NCBI RefSeq assembly: GCF_004341505.2 | Contig: NZ_SLYP02000001.1 | Coordinates: 1-64,000 of the forward strand | Direction of reading: 5' to 3' | DNA length: 64,000 nucleotides | DNA from: Sphingomonas sp. JUb134 | Lineage (GTDB): Bacteria > Pseudomonadota > Alphaproteobacteria > Sphingomonadales > Sphingomonadaceae | Part shown: in pieces, positions 62,180 through 64,000 of the stretch | How positions within the stretch are numbered: position 1 is the stretch's first letter | Layout: the number at the start of each line of letters is the position of its first letter | Position numbers and translations under genes: made by a program | Notes under the pieces: generated by a model | Seen by the model: only the letters and a program-made list of their open reading frames with translations | Told to the model about the DNA's origin: nothing | The model's database searches: none

Positions 62180-63196
62180 ATGCGCGCTTCACGGTGGATC
62201 CTGCCCGCCTTGGCTTCGGCCACCCTGGTGCCGGAAGCGGGGGTGGTTCGCGCCACGGCAGGCGGCGTCGCGGCGCAGGTCGCCACGAACCCGCTGCTCC
62301 CGGGGGGACCGGACCCCTGGATCGTCCGGCAGGGCGACACCTATTACTATATGGCGACGCTGGGCGACCGGCTGGCGATCCGGGCGACGCGCGACCTTTC
62401 CCGGCTGGCTGAGGCGAAGGAAACGGTGGTGTGGCGGCCGCCGGTTTCGGGGCCGAATGCGCGGTCGATCTGGGCGCCCGAACTGCACCGCATCGATGGC
62501 AAATGGTACATCTATTATACCGCAGCAGCAGCCGGGCATGACGACGATGCGCATCGCGGCGTGTTCGTGCTGGAGAATGCGAGTGCCGACCCGCTGACGG
62601 GCACGTGGATCGACCGCGGCCGCGTCGCGACCGCGCGGCCGGGGATCGACGGCACCACCTTCGAGCACCGCGGCAAGCGCTACTTCGTCTATTCGCCTTA
62701 TGTCGGGAGCGAGAGCGACCTGGCGATCGTCGCCATGACGAACCCGTGGACGGTGACAGGGCCGGAGACGATCCTCGCGCGGCCGGATCGGGATTGGGAG
62801 CGCCAGGGCGGGCGGCAGATCCTGGAGGGGCCGGCGTTCGTGAAGGGGCCGAAGGGCGACCTGTTCCTGAGCTATTCGGGCAGCGCCTGCTGGTCGGACG
62901 GCTATGCGGTGGGGCTGCTGCGTGCGGCTGCGGGTGCGGATCCGCTGAAGGCGTCGTCCTGGATCAAGGCACCGGAGCCGATCCTGAAGACCACGCCCCC
63001 GGCCGGGGTGTACGCGCCCGGGCACAACGGCTTCTTCACGGGCAAGGATGGGTCGACCTGGATGGTCTACCACGCCAACACCGCTGCCGAGATGGGCTGC
63101 ACCGGCAAGCGTGCACCGCACATCCAGCGGGTGACGTTCGATGCGCGCGGCGTGCCGACGCTGCCGAAGCTGGAGCGGGAGGCGGTGGTGCCGTGA
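62180..63196 (+). CDS. Exported glycoside hydrolase family 43 protein
   Basis: A 338-residue secreted enzyme with a signal peptide (RASRWILPALASATLVPEAG). The five-bladed beta-propeller of GH43 is visible: TNPLLPGGPDPWIVRQGDTY with the general base Asp at about 45, SIWAPELHRIDGKWYIYYT (WAPEL motif), GTWIDRGRVATARPGIDGTT, ILEGPAFVKG with the acid Glu at about 216, and YAPGHNGFFTGKDGSTWMVY. GH43 enzymes cleave arabinose or xylose from plant polysaccharides. Ribosome binding site GAGGAGAGG just before ATG 62180; a TTG at 62177 is in frame. It lies between gspF and gspE on the other strand, so it may be a type II substrate. Confidence 0.88.
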   Translation: MRASRWILPALASATLVPEAGVVRATAGGVAAQVATNPLLPGGPDPWIVRQGDTYYYMATLGDRLAIRATRDLSRLAEAKETVVWRPPVSGPNARSIWAPELHRIDGKWYIYYTAAAAGHDDDAHRGVFVLENASADPLTGTWIDRGRVATARPGIDGTTFEHRGKRYFVYSPYVGSESDLAIVAMTNPWTVTGPETILARPDRDWERQGGRQILEGPAFVKGPKGDLFLSYSGSACWSDGYAVGLLRAAAGADPLKASSWIKAPEPILKTTPPAGVYAPGHNGFFTGKDGSTWMVYHANTAAEMGCTGKRAPHIQRVTFDARGVPTLPKLEREAVVP

Positions 63197-63219
63197 CGCA
63201 GGACGATTTGGAACCGATA

Positions 63220-63330
63220 CCGTTCGTGCTGAGTAGGGGCTGAGCCTGCCGAAGAACCGTATCGAAGCACCGCCGACGGTCCTTCGATACGCCATTTCGA
63301 CTTCGCTCAATGGCTACTCAGGACGAACGG
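63220..63330. repeat. Palindromic interspersed repeat (REP/MITE-like)
   Basis: A 111-bp element bounded by a 17-bp inverted repeat, CCGTTCGTGCTGAGTAG and CTACTCAGGACGAACGG (one mismatch), with an inner pair ACCGTATCGAAG / CTTCGATACG. The text CTGAGTAG...TATCGAAG is, from memory, a widespread palindromic repeat in sphingomonad genomes. It lies between the stop codons of the convergent GH43 and gspE genes, where it could fold as a terminator-like structure. Only one copy is in this window. Confidence 0.75.
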
Positions 63331-63373
63331 GTCCGGCGCACCCTCTGGGACACCGCTCCTCAGCGGGAGCGGC

Positions 63374-64000
63374 TCACCCCTCGTCGCGGACGACGCGGGC
63401 GACTTCCTCGACCGTGGTGATGCCGGCGCGGACCTTGGCGGCGCCGTCGTCGAGCATGGAGGGGTTGTCGCGGCGGGCGGCGCGCTCGAGTTCGGCCTCC
63501 GATGCACCGTCGTGGATCAGCGCCTGGAAGGCGTCGTCCACCGCGACCACTTCGTAGAGGCCGGCGCGGCCGGTGTAGCCGTCGCCGTGACAGGCGTCGC
63601 AGCCGTTCGCGCGCCACAGCGGCTCGCCCGCCTGGATTGCACCGCCCATCAGCAGCACGTCGCCCTCTCCCGCCACGTCCTCGCGCCGACACTCGGGACA
63701 GAGCTTGCGGACGAGCCGCTGCGCGACCAGGCCCACGACCATCGGCGCCAGCAGATAGCGCTCAACCCCCATGTCGATCAGGCGCGTCACCGAGCCGACC
63801 GCGGAGTTGGTGTGCAGCGTCGACAGCACGAAGTGGCCGGTCATCGACGAGCGCACGGCCACCTGGGCGGTCTCCTGGTCGCGGATCTCGCCGACCATGA
63901 TAACGTCGGGATCCTGGCGCAGGATGGCGCGCAGGCCGCGCGCAAAGGTCAGGTCGGTGCGCGGATTGACCTGGGTCTGGCCGATGCCGGGCAGCTCATA
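63374..64000 (-). CDS. gspE: Type II secretion ATPase GspE (5' part outside the window)
   Basis: The C-terminal 208 residues of the GspE ATPase; the start lies beyond the right edge. Visible motifs: [20 protein letters not shown] (Walker B region), [40 protein letters not shown] (His box) and the zinc-binding tetracysteine part CPEC, then [19 protein letters not shown]. GspE hydrolyses ATP in the cytoplasm and drives pseudopilus assembly through GspF and GspL. It is on the same strand as gspF but separated from it by the GH43 gene and the repeat. Confidence 0.93.
   Translation of the reverse strand, partial: YELPGIGQTQVNPRTDLTFARGLRAILRQDPDVIMVGEIRDQETAQVAVRSSMTGHFVLSTLHTNSAVGSVTRLIDMGVERYLLAPMVVGLVAQRLVRKLCPECRREDVAGEGDVLLMGGAIQAGEPLWRANGCDACHGDGYTGRAGLYEVVAVDDAFQALIHDGASEAELERAARRDNPSMLDDGAAKVRAGITTVEEVARVVRDEG

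Overview
The window is high-GC chromosomal DNA of an alphaproteobacterium, almost certainly a sphingomonad (Sphingomonas or a close relative). The reasons are two large TonB-dependent receptors with the '(I)IVTGS' plug start, a TorF-type porin, SapC, a DUF6481 protein, CpdR and a TrcR-like DUF1013 regulator, flotillin next to a YqiJ-like protein, and a palindromic repeat of a type common in sphingomonads. These family assignments come from reading the protein sequences, not from a search.

Layout. (1) 1-18.8 kb holds the ribosomal/RNA polymerase region: rplKA, rplJL and rpoBC. It is split into three separate transcription units. A TonB receptor and an L,D-transpeptidase lie between rplKA and rplJL, and a 443-residue membrane protein of unknown function, on the opposite strand, lies between rplJL and rpoBC. 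Each unit has its own terminator. rpoBC has a near-consensus promoter and a terminator-like hairpin in its leader; rplJL has a UUCG hairpin in its leader. (2) 19-33 kb carries envelope and housekeeping genes: TorF porin, iron-permease-like protein, S10 peptidase, ComB-like protein, ABC-F ATPase, a three-gene unit (cation efflux, flavoprotein, deoxyinosine glycosylase), a lipoprotein L,D-transpeptidase, and a TonB receptor translationally coupled to a DUF218/YdcF protein. (3) 33-46 kb has tRNA-Val, cpdR, N-formylglutamate amidohydrolase, a convincing unannotated small RNA with an exposed anti-Shine-Dalgarno stretch, sapC with an FAD-linked dehydrogenase, a DEAD-box helicase, DUF1289, dienelactone hydrolase, trcR, the yqiJ-flotillin pair, threonine ammonia-lyase and a quinone oxidoreductase. 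(4) 46-57 kb has DUF1192, clpA, a membrane diguanylate cyclase broken by a frameshift near its 3' end, lepA, tRNA-Pro, an MFS exporter, a DUF885 metallopeptidase and a YdcZ-type transporter. (5) 57.5-64 kb is part of a type II secretion cluster (gspK, gspJ, gspN, gspF, gspE). It contains a periplasmic-binding-protein-like gene coupled to gspJ and a secreted GH43 glycosidase that is a natural candidate substrate.

No CRISPR array, insertion sequence, prophage or defence island is visible. The observations most worth following are the small RNA at 34.6-34.7 kb, the rpoBC and rplJL leader structures, the frameshifted GGDEF gene, and the unusual make-up of the type II secretion cluster. Long antisense ORFs opposite rpoB, rpoC, clpA and the 53-57 kb genes are products of GC-rich codon bias and were left out.
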